Source: Shimia sagamensis (GTDB lineage Bacteria; Pseudomonadota; Alphaproteobacteria; Rhodobacterales; Rhodobacteraceae). Taken from it: a DNA stretch of 64,000 nt. The first letter of the stretch is position 1; every line of letters starts with the position of its first letter. The notes under the pieces are model-generated. The model made no database searches. It saw nothing but the letters and a program-made list of their open reading frames with translations, and was not told where the DNA came from. Both the position numbers and the translations under genes were made by a program. The stretch spans positions 62,001 to 126,000 of the forward strand of contig NZ_FXTY01000001.1 in assembly GCF_900182745.1 (NCBI RefSeq), given 5' to 3'. Of this stretch, positions 1 to 7,961 are shown one piece after another.

Positions 1-441
1 GTGGGCGCAGAAGGGCCTGAGCCGGTGTCGGTTGAGAGCCTGACCAAAGGCCGCAAGGTTGTGGTGTTTGGCCTGCCGGGCGCGTTCACGTCCACATGCA
101 GCAGCGCGCATTTGCCAAGCTTCATGCGCAATGTGGCCGCGCTGAAAGACAAAGGCGTGGATGAGGTGATCTGTGTTTCGGTGAATGATCCGTTTGTGAT
201 GGATGCCTGGGACAAAGCCAACAACGCGGCCGAAGCTGGCGTGACGCTGCTGGCTGATCCAACGGGTAACCTGACCACAGCCATGGGGTTGGATTTCAGC
301 GTTCCAGCGATTGGGTTTGTGAACCGCTCCAAGCGCTACGCCGCGATGATTGAAAATGGCGAATTCAAGATTTTGAACGTCGAAGAGGCGCCAGGCACCT
401 GTGAGATCAGCGCTGGAGAAACCATGGTTGCCGCGCTTTAA
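1..441 (+). CDS. Prx5-type peroxiredoxin (5' end cut off)
   Basis: Thiol peroxidase of the Prx5/redoxin family, which reduces hydroperoxides in the cytoplasm. The visible 146 residues hold the peroxidatic motif TSTC with Cys33 of the visible part, followed by SSAHLPSF, and a C-terminal APGTC with Cys134 that may be the resolving cysteine. The family is usually about 160 residues and normally has a short beta-strand lead-in before the GAEGPE segment, so the GTG at base 1 is probably an internal valine and the true start lies upstream of the window. It converges with the pterin dehydratase gene, with 38 bases between the stops. Confidence 0.9.
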   Translation: MGAEGPEPVSVESLTKGRKVVVFGLPGAFTSTCSSAHLPSFMRNVAALKDKGVDEVICVSVNDPFVMDAWDKANNAAEAGVTLLADPTGNLTTAMGLDFSVPAIGFVNRSKRYAAMIENGEFKILNVEEAPGTCEISAGETMVAAL

Positions 442-479
442 GCTGGTACACGACTGGCCTGACGGGCTGCGCGAGCGTG

Positions 480-782
480 TCAGGCCTCTCCGAATAGAAC
501 ATCCATTTTACGTGCGAGTTTGGCGTCCAAGGCAGAAATCCCGCCCACGTCGTGGGTGGTCAGAGTTACATTCACGGTCTTGTAGACATTGGACCATTCC
601 GGATGGTGGTTCCATTTCTCAGCCCAAATAGCCGCTTTGGTCATCCAGCCAAAGGCTTCTACAAAATTCTCAAACACAAAAGTTTTTCGGATCGCGTCAC
701 GGTCTTCGCAATAGGTCCAACCGCTTTGCAATAGTGGCTCCATAACCGCATCGCGGGCAGCCTGACTGAGTTTTTCGGTCAT
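480..782 (-). CDS. phhB: 4a-hydroxytetrahydrobiopterin (pterin-4a-carbinolamine) dehydratase
   Basis: Dehydrates 4a-hydroxy-tetrahydropterin, recycling the cofactor of pterin-dependent hydroxylases; some bacterial members serve molybdopterin or other folate-like metabolism instead. At 100 residues it is full length for this small single-domain family. The signature KWNHHPEW (His59, His60, Pro61) and a later THDVGG segment with His77 supply the usual histidine triad. Its ATG overlaps the stop of the upstream transferase gene by 4 bases (ATGA), so translation is probably coupled. No phenylalanine hydroxylase gene is visible in the window, so the physiological partner is unknown. Confidence 0.88.
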   Translation of the reverse strand: MTEKLSQAARDAVMEPLLQSGWTYCEDRDAIRKTFVFENFVEAFGWMTKAAIWAEKWNHHPEWSNVYKTVNVTLTTHDVGGISALDAKLARKMDVLFGEA

Positions 783-1966
783 TCATGGTCCTCCTCATTG
801 CTGCGCTTGAACGGGCCGTAGCTGGTCAATACTTCAACATCCTGGCTGACCGCCTCCCGCTCCTCTTGCAGATAGTGGTCGATGGCGTCGCGAAAGCCCG
901 GGTCTTGGATCCAGTGCAACGAATGAGTGGTCACCGGCAGATAACCACGCGCCAGTTTGTGCTCCCCCTGTGCGCCCGCCTCCACCGAAGACAGCCCCTG
1001 CGCAATCGCCCAGTCCATCGCTTGATAATAGCACAATTCGAAGTGCAATGCCGGATGATGTTCAACACAGCCCCAGTAGCGACCAAACAACGTATCGCTG
1101 CCAATCATGTTCATGGCGCCTGCAACGGGGGCTCCGTCGCGCTCAGCAAAGATCAGAAGCGTGTCGTCACGCATGGTTTGGTGAAGGATGTCAAAGAAGG
1201 CACGAGTCAGATACGGCGTGCCCCATTTGCGCGCGCCAGTGTCCTGGTAAAACCGCCACATGGCGTCCCAGTGTTGGGGCTGGATGTCACCCCCCGTCAG
1301 GCACACAATCTCGCCACCAAACGCTTGGGCTTGGGCGCGCTCTTTGCGGATATTTTTGCGTTTGCGTGAGGAGAGCGCATGAAGGAAATCGTCAAAGGTA
1401 GCATAGCCCTCATTAAGCCAATGGAATTGCTGACCGGTGCGGTAGAGCAGGCCCATCTCTTGACCGTTCTGCGCCTCTTCCGGGGTGCAAAAGGTAATAT
1501 GCGCGCCACTCAGACCATTGTCGGTGCCAACCTGCACCATGCCCTGTACCAAGGCGGATTGGCCGGCGGCCTCCCATCCCGGACGGGTCAGCAGGCGGCG
1601 GCCTGTGACCGGCGAAAACGGCACGGCAGTTTGCAGCTTGGGGTAATAGCGCCCACCCGCCTGCTCATAGGCATGCGCCCAGTTGTGGTCAAAAACGTAT
1701 TCACCCTGGCTGTGCTGTTTGATGTACATCGGCGCCACTGAGATTGTTTCGCCGCCTGCTTTGGCAGTCAGGTGGCGGGGTAGCCAGCCGGTGCCAGAGC
1801 CAACACTGCCGCTCTCCTCAAGTGCGCGTAGGAAACGGTGGGTGACAAAGGGGTTTTGTGCGCGACCAGTACCGCTTGGCACGGGATCTGCGCAGGCGTC
1901 CCATTCAGTCGCCGGAATGCTGTCCAGCGACTGATGCAATGTGATTTCGATGGGATCGCCGTCCAT
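779..1966 (-). CDS. FemAB/GNAT-like acyltransferase family protein (COG3146 type)
   Basis: A 395-residue protein of the large proteobacterial group annotated as peptidogalycan biosynthesis or DUF482 acetyltransferase-like proteins. The C-terminal half reads like a GNAT/FemX fold: a RKNIRKER basic patch, an [15 protein letters not shown] stretch, and an [15 protein letters not shown] segment typical of the family. The true substrate is not known. I chose ATG 1966 over the GTG at 1972 because GGAGG lies seven bases before it. It is third in a minus-strand cluster after the RidA and GDPD genes and overlaps the pterin dehydratase start. Confidence 0.75.
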   Translation of the reverse strand: MDGDPIEITLHQSLDSIPATEWDACADPVPSGTGRAQNPFVTHRFLRALEESGSVGSGTGWLPRHLTAKAGGETISVAPMYIKQHSQGEYVFDHNWAHAYEQAGGRYYPKLQTAVPFSPVTGRRLLTRPGWEAAGQSALVQGMVQVGTDNGLSGAHITFCTPEEAQNGQEMGLLYRTGQQFHWLNEGYATFDDFLHALSSRKRKNIRKERAQAQAFGGEIVCLTGGDIQPQHWDAMWRFYQDTGARKWGTPYLTRAFFDILHQTMRDDTLLIFAERDGAPVAGAMNMIGSDTLFGRYWGCVEHHPALHFELCYYQAMDWAIAQGLSSVEAGAQGEHKLARGYLPVTTHSLHWIQDPGFRDAIDHYLQEEREAVSQDVEVLTSYGPFKRSNEEDHE

Positions 1967-2041
1967 GCGCACGCCTCCTTTTTGGCAGTGTACCTGCTAC
2001 GAAATAGGGTGCGAGACAAATCACTTTTAGGGCAGCCAATC

Positions 2042-2800
2042 TTAGCTGTCCTCTGGCAAGTAGCCTTCAAAAGTGATGTTATCGACAATCTGACGCGCCG
2101 CTTGCTCCTGTTCGACGGAGGTCACGGTCCAACATAGGACTTTGGCGCCGCCCGCTTTGAGCCTTGCGACCTCAGGCGATTGCAAATCGTCCACGCTGTG
2201 ACTGATAAAGCAGGCGCCAACAGCGTCGTAGTCCGGAATGGACTTCAGGCGTGTTCGAACGGCTTCTGGCAACAAGGGCCATCCGTCAGAGTGGAACGGA
2301 TCGGTGGTCAACCCACGTGGCACATCTGGCGCAAGGTCGCGCAGAGCCGCCACGCTGTGGGGGTTAAACGCCATGAAGGCCAGCGGGCCGTCATAGCCTT
2401 GCACAGCTTGCACCGCCGATGCTTCGAGGTCACCGACGTTGGGGCCCATGATGCCATCCTGATCTTTGAATTCGATCAGAAGTGGCACGCGGCCTGCAAC
2501 CAAATCCAGCACTTCGGCAAAGGTGGGGATGCCCTCGTCGCCGCCGATCAGGCGCATGGCCCCAAGTGCCGCAGCAGAATGCTGACGCACGGCGCCTTTG
2601 GCCTCCGCCAGGCGTTGCAATTGGTAGTCATGGAACGCCATGGCCACCCCGTCTGAAGACAGTTGCAAATCAATTTCAATGCTAAAACCCTGCGCAATAG
2701 CCGCCTTGATGGCCGCCCGGCTGTTCTCCGGGCGGCCATCTGTGACGTCATGCAGGGCCCGATGCGCAATGGGCGCATCAAAGAACCGTTTGTCGAGCAT
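2042..2800 (-). CDS. Glycerophosphodiester phosphodiesterase family protein
   Basis: A 252-residue GDPD TIM-barrel enzyme, expected to hydrolyse glycerophosphodiesters to glycerol-3-phosphate and an alcohol. The general acid/base and metal ligands are in place: His13-Arg14, Glu42 and Asp44 in the IEIDLQ strand, and His57 in AFHDYQL; a LLIEFKD strand follows. There is no signal peptide, so a cytoplasmic location is likely, as for UgpQ-type enzymes. The ATG sits one base after the stop of the RidA gene, without a strong ribosome site of its own, which suggests translational coupling. Confidence 0.88.
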   Translation of the reverse strand: MLDKRFFDAPIAHRALHDVTDGRPENSRAAIKAAIAQGFSIEIDLQLSSDGVAMAFHDYQLQRLAEAKGAVRQHSAAALGAMRLIGGDEGIPTFAEVLDLVAGRVPLLIEFKDQDGIMGPNVGDLEASAVQAVQGYDGPLAFMAFNPHSVAALRDLAPDVPRGLTTDPFHSDGWPLLPEAVRTRLKSIPDYDAVGACFISHSVDDLQSPEVARLKAGGAKVLCWTVTSVEQEQAARQIVDNITFEGYLPEDS

Positions 2801-2801
2801 G

Positions 2802-3263
2802 TTAGGAAATCTGGAAGATGCCTTCGATTTCCACAGCTACGCCAAATGGCAGCGAGCCAGCAGAAACCGCAGAGCGAGCGTGGCGGCCTTTGTCGCCCAG
2901 CGCTTCAACCATAAAATCAGACGCGCCGTTGATGACCTTTGGCTGGTCGGTGAACTCTGGTGTTGAATTCACAAACCCCACCAGTTTGACCACTTGAACC
3001 AAGCGATCGATGTCACCGCCACAAGCCGCCTTCAGTGCCGCAAGAAGGCCTACAGCACATGTACGCGCAGCGGCCACACCCTCTTCGGTGGTGAGGTCTG
3101 CGCCCACCTTGCCAGTGGTGAAGCCCGCGTCGGTCATCGAGATTTGACCGGAGACATAAACCATGTCGCCCACAACCACATAGGGGACATAATTGGCCGC
3201 AGGGGCTGCAACGTCCGGCAGTGTAATTCCCAGTTCTTTCAGGCGTGCTTCAATCGCGCTCAT
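2802..3263 (-). CDS. RidA family (YjgF/YER057c) enamine/imine deaminase
   Basis: A 153-residue RidA-type protein. Canonical RidA hydrolyses reactive 2-aminoacrylate and related enamines to keto acids and ammonia. The C-terminal GRHARSAVSAGSLPFG segment carries the conserved arginine (Arg130) and the VEIEGIFQI end strand. This subgroup, with the N-terminal ARLKELGITLPDVAAPAANYVPYV segment split by short gaps, is longer than E. coli RidA (128). I chose ATG 3263 because GGAGAG precedes it at good spacing; an upstream extension to 3398 has no such site. First gene of the four-gene cluster. Confidence 0.88.
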   Translation of the reverse strand: MSAIEARLKELGITLPDVAAPAANYVPYVVVGDMVYVSGQISMTDAGFTTGKVGADLTTEEGVAAARTCAVGLLAALKAACGGDIDRLVQVVKLVGFVNSTPEFTDQPKVINGASDFMVEALGDKGRHARSAVSAGSLPFGVAVEIEGIFQIS

Positions 3264-3337
3264 CACGTGCTCTCCATATGCGATGTTTGCGCCGACGCTA
3301 GACCGCATAATGGAATTTGAAAAGCGCGAAATGCAGG

Positions 3338-4642
3338 TCAGCTTTCGCGGAAAGCCCTCACAAAATAGTCCGACAGGGGTTTGGTCAGATATTCCCACGG
3401 TGTGCGATCCCGGGTACGGAAAAATGCATCCACTGGCATGCCCGGCACAAGCGAGGCTTCGGCAGGCAGTTTTTCCACCTCCCCTTCAAGCAGTTCGATT
3501 TCTGCTTTGTAGAAAGAGCCACCAGTCTGATCATCTTGGAACGCATCTGCGGAAATGTGCACCACGCTACCTTCGAGGTCTGGTGTGGTGCGTTGATCAA
3601 AGGCAGAGAACTTGAGCGTGACGGTTTGGCCCGGGTAGACCTGATCCACGTGGATGGTTGGAACCTGAACAGCCGCGATAAGCGGCCGGTCTTGCGGAAC
3701 GATGTAAAGCAGCGGCTCTGCAGGCTGGATGACCGACTGAGAGGCAAACACCTGCAACCCGTAGACCAAACCGGCGACTGGTGCACGGATATCGAGATTT
3801 TCGATTTTGGACATCAGATGGCGCCGGCGCTCTGAAAGCTCCAGCTCCCGGTAACGCAGATCCCGCAAGGTCGTGATCGCCTCTTCGCGGCGAGTGCTTG
3901 CGAGTTTGAGCGCCTCGATCTCAATTTCGGTGACACGTCCTTCAGCTTGGGCACGGCTGGCAAGCAATTCTCCGACCTGACCAGCCAATGAAGCCTCTTC
4001 GCGACGCAGGGAAAGCACACGGGAAGCCTGTGCCAAGCCCTTGTCCAACAACGCTTGTTGATCGGACAATTCTGCCTTAATCAAGTCAAGCTGCTGGGTG
4101 AGCGCATTATTCTGCGCGTCGATGCCAACAATTTGGCTATGAATTTGAGCTTTGCGCTTGCCTAATTGATCGAGGTTTTTGTTGAGCGTTTCGGTGCGGG
4201 CTGCAAACAGGCGACCTTGCCCTGCCATGAGACCTGCGGCCTCTTGAGAGGTCTCCGCAATCTCCACCAGCGCGGAATCGAACACAATCTCCTGCGCGTC
4301 ATCACGTTCAGCATCCAGACGACCGCGGCGGGCCATAAGCTCCCAAAGCTGACCTTCGGTGACGGTGAGCTCTAACATCAATTCTGCCTCGTCCAACTGC
4401 ATCAGGATTTGGCCAAGCTCGACACGATCGCCTTCTTCGACTTTGATTTCGGTGACCACACCGCCGTCGATGTGCTGCACGATCTGGCGATTGCGATCCA
4501 CTTCGACGCGACCGGAGGTCACAATGGCACCGGCAATTTCTGTGCCAACCGCCCAGGCGCCAAACCCAAGAACAAGCACCGCAAGCGCAAGCCCACCAAT
4601 CCACAGCGGTTTGCGTGCGCTCCAGTTTTTATCAGCGCTCAT
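3338..4642 (-). CDS. HlyD family type I secretion periplasmic adaptor
   Basis: The membrane fusion protein of a type I secretion system, linking the inner-membrane ABC exporter to a TolC-like outer membrane channel. It has 434 residues, close to PrtE/HlyD length: a single membrane segment at about residues 14-34, a lipoyl-like half with the GAIVTSGRVEV strand, a long helical hairpin (about 90-270) and a C-terminal beta domain with the DIRAPVAGLVYGL return strand. GGAGG lies six bases before the ATG, and the start overlaps the ABC transporter stop (ATGA). No TolC gene is present nearby, so the channel must be encoded elsewhere. Confidence 0.9.
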   Translation of the reverse strand: MSADKNWSARKPLWIGGLALAVLVLGFGAWAVGTEIAGAIVTSGRVEVDRNRQIVQHIDGGVVTEIKVEEGDRVELGQILMQLDEAELMLELTVTEGQLWELMARRGRLDAERDDAQEIVFDSALVEIAETSQEAAGLMAGQGRLFAARTETLNKNLDQLGKRKAQIHSQIVGIDAQNNALTQQLDLIKAELSDQQALLDKGLAQASRVLSLRREEASLAGQVGELLASRAQAEGRVTEIEIEALKLASTRREEAITTLRDLRYRELELSERRRHLMSKIENLDIRAPVAGLVYGLQVFASQSVIQPAEPLLYIVPQDRPLIAAVQVPTIHVDQVYPGQTVTLKFSAFDQRTTPDLEGSVVHISADAFQDDQTGGSFYKAEIELLEGEVEKLPAEASLVPGMPVDAFFRTRDRTPWEYLTKPLSDYFVRAFRES

Positions 4643-6372
4643 TGCACTCCTCCCGGTCCGGCGGATGTGCGCACTTCGTTGTGATTACGCAAGACTTCCC
4701 TGAGCACTTCATCCTTGGGGCCAAAGCTGCGTTTCTGTCCGTGTTCCAGGGCCAAAAGTTTGTCACATTCCTGAATAGCGGCTGGTCGATGCGCCATGAT
4801 AAGCACGCTTTTGCCTGCCTGTTTCATATGGCGTATGGCCGCGTTGAGCGCCATGGAGCCTTCGTTGTCCAAATTTGAATTGGGTTCATCCAGCACCAAA
4901 ATAACCGGGTCCTCATACATGGCCCGCGCCAAACCAATCCGCTGCAACTGCCCGCCGGATAGCCGCCCACCATGGGCCGCGACCTGCGTCTCATAGCCGT
5001 CCGGAAGTTTGAGAATCATCTCATGTGCGTCGGCCTTTTTCGCCGCATCAACGATTTTTTCTGCTGGTGCATCTTTCTGCAAACGGGCGATGTTTTCAGC
5101 AATTGTGCCATCAAACAGTTCCACCCGCTGAGGCAGATACCCAATATAACGCCCCAGTGCAGCGGGGTCGTATTGCTCCAACGACGCGCCATCCAGACGG
5201 ATTTTGCCCCCTGCTGGACGCCACACGCCAGTGATGGCTTTTGCTAATGTGGATTTTCCTGCGCCAGAGGACCCAATCACACCGATAGCCTCACCCGGCA
5301 TCACGTCGAAGGACATCATCCGCAAAGTGGCTTGCGCTTCGCCTGGCGGCACAATGGTCACTTGTTGCAACTGCAATTTGGCTGCCGGAACTGGGAGTTC
5401 GGTGCGGGGCTGAACCGGCGGCACCGTTCCGAGCAGCTCTGCCAAGTTGTTCCAGCCTTTGCGCGCACGTTGCACAATGGCCCATTGGTTCACGGCCAGT
5501 TCAACCGGCGCTAAGGCGCGCCCTAGCAAAATCGACCCTGCGATCATGGCACCAGGGGTGAGTTCCCCCTTTAGCACCAGAAAGGCGCCCAAACCCAACA
5601 TCGCAGATTGCAAAAACAAGCGGAAGGTTTTGATCGTGGTTGTGAAACCGCCCCCAACGTCCGCAGTGGCCATGGTTTCCTGAAGCGACATGCGCCGCAC
5701 AGTCTTCCAACGTGCAAAAGCCGATTCGCGCATACCCAATGCGGAGACCAGTTCCGCCTCGGACTGCATTTGCGCCGACATACGGTTGGCATTGTGCGTG
5801 GTGGCCATCATCCGTTCGGTATGACGGCGAGTGGCAAATTGGTTAAACACAGCTGCAAGAATTAGCATGCCGCCGCCCGCGATCGCCAACAGCCCCAGCC
5901 AAGGATGAAACAACGCGATCCCGATAAGAAAAAGTGGGGTCCACGGCATGTCAAAAACTGACGTTAGGACCGGGGAGGTTAAGAGCCGCTGGACCGACTC
6001 CAGATCCTGAAGCGCGGTTTCCGAACCGACCGACTTCCCAACTGACGCGCGGCGCAGAGATGCATCAAAGACGCGCTGATCCAAGGCATCCTGAAAGCGA
6101 GCGCCAACCCGTGCCATGATACGACCACGGGCAAAATCGATCAGCCCCATAATCGCAAATAGGAATACAACCAACAAAGACAGCGCAAAGAGAGTTTCAC
6201 GAGACCCGCTGCCCAAGACGCGGTCATAAACTTGCAGCATATACAACGGGCCAGTCAGCATGAGCAGGTTCACGAAGAAACTGAACACGGCAACAGTCCA
6301 ATACAAGCCACGGCTTTGAGCGCGCACGACCCGAAGCTCCTGAAGCCCGCGTTCTTTTATCTGTGTGGTCAT
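4639..6372 (-). CDS. Type I secretion system permease/ATPase (PrtD family)
   Basis: The ABC half-transporter that energises type I secretion of a protein substrate with a C-terminal signal. It has 577 residues: about six membrane segments in the first 310, then the nucleotide-binding domain with Walker A GSSGAGKST (about 367-375), the signature LSGGQLQR (about 471), Walker B VILVLDEPNSNLD (about 490-502) and a switch histidine in MAHR. There is no N-terminal C39-like peptidase domain, as expected for the PrtD branch. I chose ATG 6372 over the TTG at 6375. No RTX-type or other substrate gene is adjacent. Confidence 0.92.
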   Translation of the reverse strand: MTTQIKERGLQELRVVRAQSRGLYWTVAVFSFFVNLLMLTGPLYMLQVYDRVLGSGSRETLFALSLLVVFLFAIMGLIDFARGRIMARVGARFQDALDQRVFDASLRRASVGKSVGSETALQDLESVQRLLTSPVLTSVFDMPWTPLFLIGIALFHPWLGLLAIAGGGMLILAAVFNQFATRRHTERMMATTHNANRMSAQMQSEAELVSALGMRESAFARWKTVRRMSLQETMATADVGGGFTTTIKTFRLFLQSAMLGLGAFLVLKGELTPGAMIAGSILLGRALAPVELAVNQWAIVQRARKGWNNLAELLGTVPPVQPRTELPVPAAKLQLQQVTIVPPGEAQATLRMMSFDVMPGEAIGVIGSSGAGKSTLAKAITGVWRPAGGKIRLDGASLEQYDPAALGRYIGYLPQRVELFDGTIAENIARLQKDAPAEKIVDAAKKADAHEMILKLPDGYETQVAAHGGRLSGGQLQRIGLARAMYEDPVILVLDEPNSNLDNEGSMALNAAIRHMKQAGKSVLIMAHRPAAIQECDKLLALEHGQKRSFGPKDEVLREVLRNHNEVRTSAGPGGVQ

Positions 6373-6564
6373 CAATTGGTCCCTGTGAGCCGGGTCGCGT
6401 TAGTCAAGTTGGGTGCGCCCGGTGAATTTTGCCTGTTTTCCCGTCAGGTGTATGTTCCCAAACTGCCACAACATGTGACGAACATCACTATGACATTGGG
6501 GTAAGCAATCGATTAAACTAAATGGTGGAGTGTTGTCGCGAAATGAAAAACGTGTGGTCGCCTT

Positions 6565-7335
6565 TTGAAACTGGTTCCTAAGAAATTGTTGCGCTCTATT
6601 GTACTGACCTTTTGCATCAGTACAACTCTCACAGCATGCGCCAAAACAGATGTCTCGCCCGGCGGGATTCACGACCCGAATGAGGCCGCCAATCGGCGTA
6701 TACATGCCTTCAACAAAGGGGTCGACAAAGTCCTTCTTTCGCCAGCTTCCAATGGCTATGGCACCATTATCCCACGTCCCGTGCGCACAGGGGTGTCCAA
6801 TTTTGCTGATAACCTGTCGCTGCCCAACGATGTGATCAACAACACTTTGCAAGGCAAGTTGCCACAAGCAGGATCATCGCTGTTTCGGTTTGTGTTGAAC
6901 TCAACTTTTGGCGTTGGTGGCCTGTTTGATCCAGCATCAGCCGCAGGCATGGAGCGACACGACACAGATTTTGGAGAGACCCTCCATGTGTGGGGCGCGG
7001 GCGAAGGTGCTTATACGGAAATGCCGTTCTTTGGCCCTTCGACAACACGCGATGCCTACGGGTTTGCGGTGGACGTGATCCTCGATCCGTTTTTTGTCGT
7101 GGTGCGAGAGCCAACACGGTATATTGGCGGTGTCGCGTATGTCGTGAACAAGATGGGCGATCGGTATGATTATGACGCCACGGTCGATTCCATCCTGTAT
7201 GACAGTGCCGACAGCTATGCCCAGGCCCGCATTCTCTATCTGCAAAACCGCCGCTTCCGCCTTGGAATGCAAGGCGAGGAGACTTATGTCGATCCAGAGT
7301 TCGACCCGTACGAGGATCCCTATGCTGATTTCTAA
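6565..7335 (+). CDS. mlaA: MlaA/VacJ family lipoprotein
   Basis: An outer-membrane lipoprotein that removes misplaced phospholipids from the outer leaflet and hands them to MlaC. The 256-residue protein has a lipoprotein signal with lipobox LTAC (Cys25), followed by the MlaA core: DPNEAANRRIHAFNKGVDK, a FADNLSLPNDVINNTLQGK stretch and FGVGGLFDPASAAG. It starts at TTG 6565; an in-frame stop at 6544 rules out any earlier start and no ATG/GTG gives the signal peptide. Its last 14 bases overlap the mlaC start, so the two are co-translated. The MlaFED inner-membrane transporter is not in the window. Confidence 0.93.
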   Translation: MKLVPKKLLRSIVLTFCISTTLTACAKTDVSPGGIHDPNEAANRRIHAFNKGVDKVLLSPASNGYGTIIPRPVRTGVSNFADNLSLPNDVINNTLQGKLPQAGSSLFRFVLNSTFGVGGLFDPASAAGMERHDTDFGETLHVWGAGEGAYTEMPFFGPSTTRDAYGFAVDVILDPFFVVVREPTRYIGGVAYVVNKMGDRYDYDATVDSILYDSADSYAQARILYLQNRRFRLGMQGEETYVDPEFDPYEDPYADF

Positions 7336-7930
7336 GCTCACACGACGCAATTTCGTCGCCCTTACCGCCGCCGCAGGTGCAATGACTGCGCTGCCCTCTT
7401 CTGCCTTTGCACTAAACGATGCGCAGGCCAAAGCGTTGATCAACAAAGCTGTGGCTGACATCAATAAAGTGATCTCTTCCGGCAAGTCGCTGGATCGGAT
7501 GATCAAGGACTTTGAGAAGATCTTTGTGAAATATGGTGATGTGAGCATCATCGCACGGTCCGCGCTTGGTCCCGATGCACGTGGGCTGAGCAAGAGCCAA
7601 TTGAACGCCTACACCAAAGCGTTCCAAGGCTACATCTCCCGCAAATACGGCAAACGCTTTAATGAGTTTGTTGGCGGCAAAGTTGAGGTGACCGGTGGGC
7701 GCCCGGTGAAAAGCTTCTACGAGGTCAACGCCAAGGTGACCTTGCGTGGGCAGAAGCCTTTTCAGGTGAACTTTCTGGTGTCGGACAAATCCGGCAAGAA
7801 CAAATTTTTTGACCTGATCATCGAAGGCATCAGCTTGCGCCTGTCTGAGAAGGCCGAAATTGGCGCGATGTTGGATCGCCGCAAAGGTGACATCAACGGT
7901 CTGATCCAAGACCTGAAGAAGGCGGGCTAA
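7322..7930 (+). CDS. mlaC: MlaC/Ttg2D family phospholipid-binding protein
   Basis: The periplasmic shuttle of the Mla retrograde phospholipid pathway, here 202 residues. The N-terminus, LTRRNFVALTAAAGAMTALPSSAFA, has a twin-arginine pair (Arg8-Arg9) before a hydrophobic stretch and an AFA cleavage site, so export may be by Tat rather than Sec; this is inference from the motif. The mature part shows the family pattern IIARSALGPDARGLS, FQGYISRKYGKRF and a NFLVSDKSGKNKFFDLIIEGISL core. ATG 7322 lies within the last codons of mlaA. A longer frame opening at 7166 merely reads through mlaA and is not a real start. Confidence 0.9.
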   Translation: MLISKLTRRNFVALTAAAGAMTALPSSAFALNDAQAKALINKAVADINKVISSGKSLDRMIKDFEKIFVKYGDVSIIARSALGPDARGLSKSQLNAYTKAFQGYISRKYGKRFNEFVGGKVEVTGGRPVKSFYEVNAKVTLRGQKPFQVNFLVSDKSGKNKFFDLIIEGISLRLSEKAEIGAMLDRRKGDINGLIQDLKKAG

Positions 7931-7961
7931 GCCAACTTCGTTGCGCGGGTGGTTGGCCGGA

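Noticed and set aside
7166-7321. N-terminal extension of MlaC
   Set aside because: It overlaps mlaA coding sequence; the start at 7322 gives a proper signal peptide.
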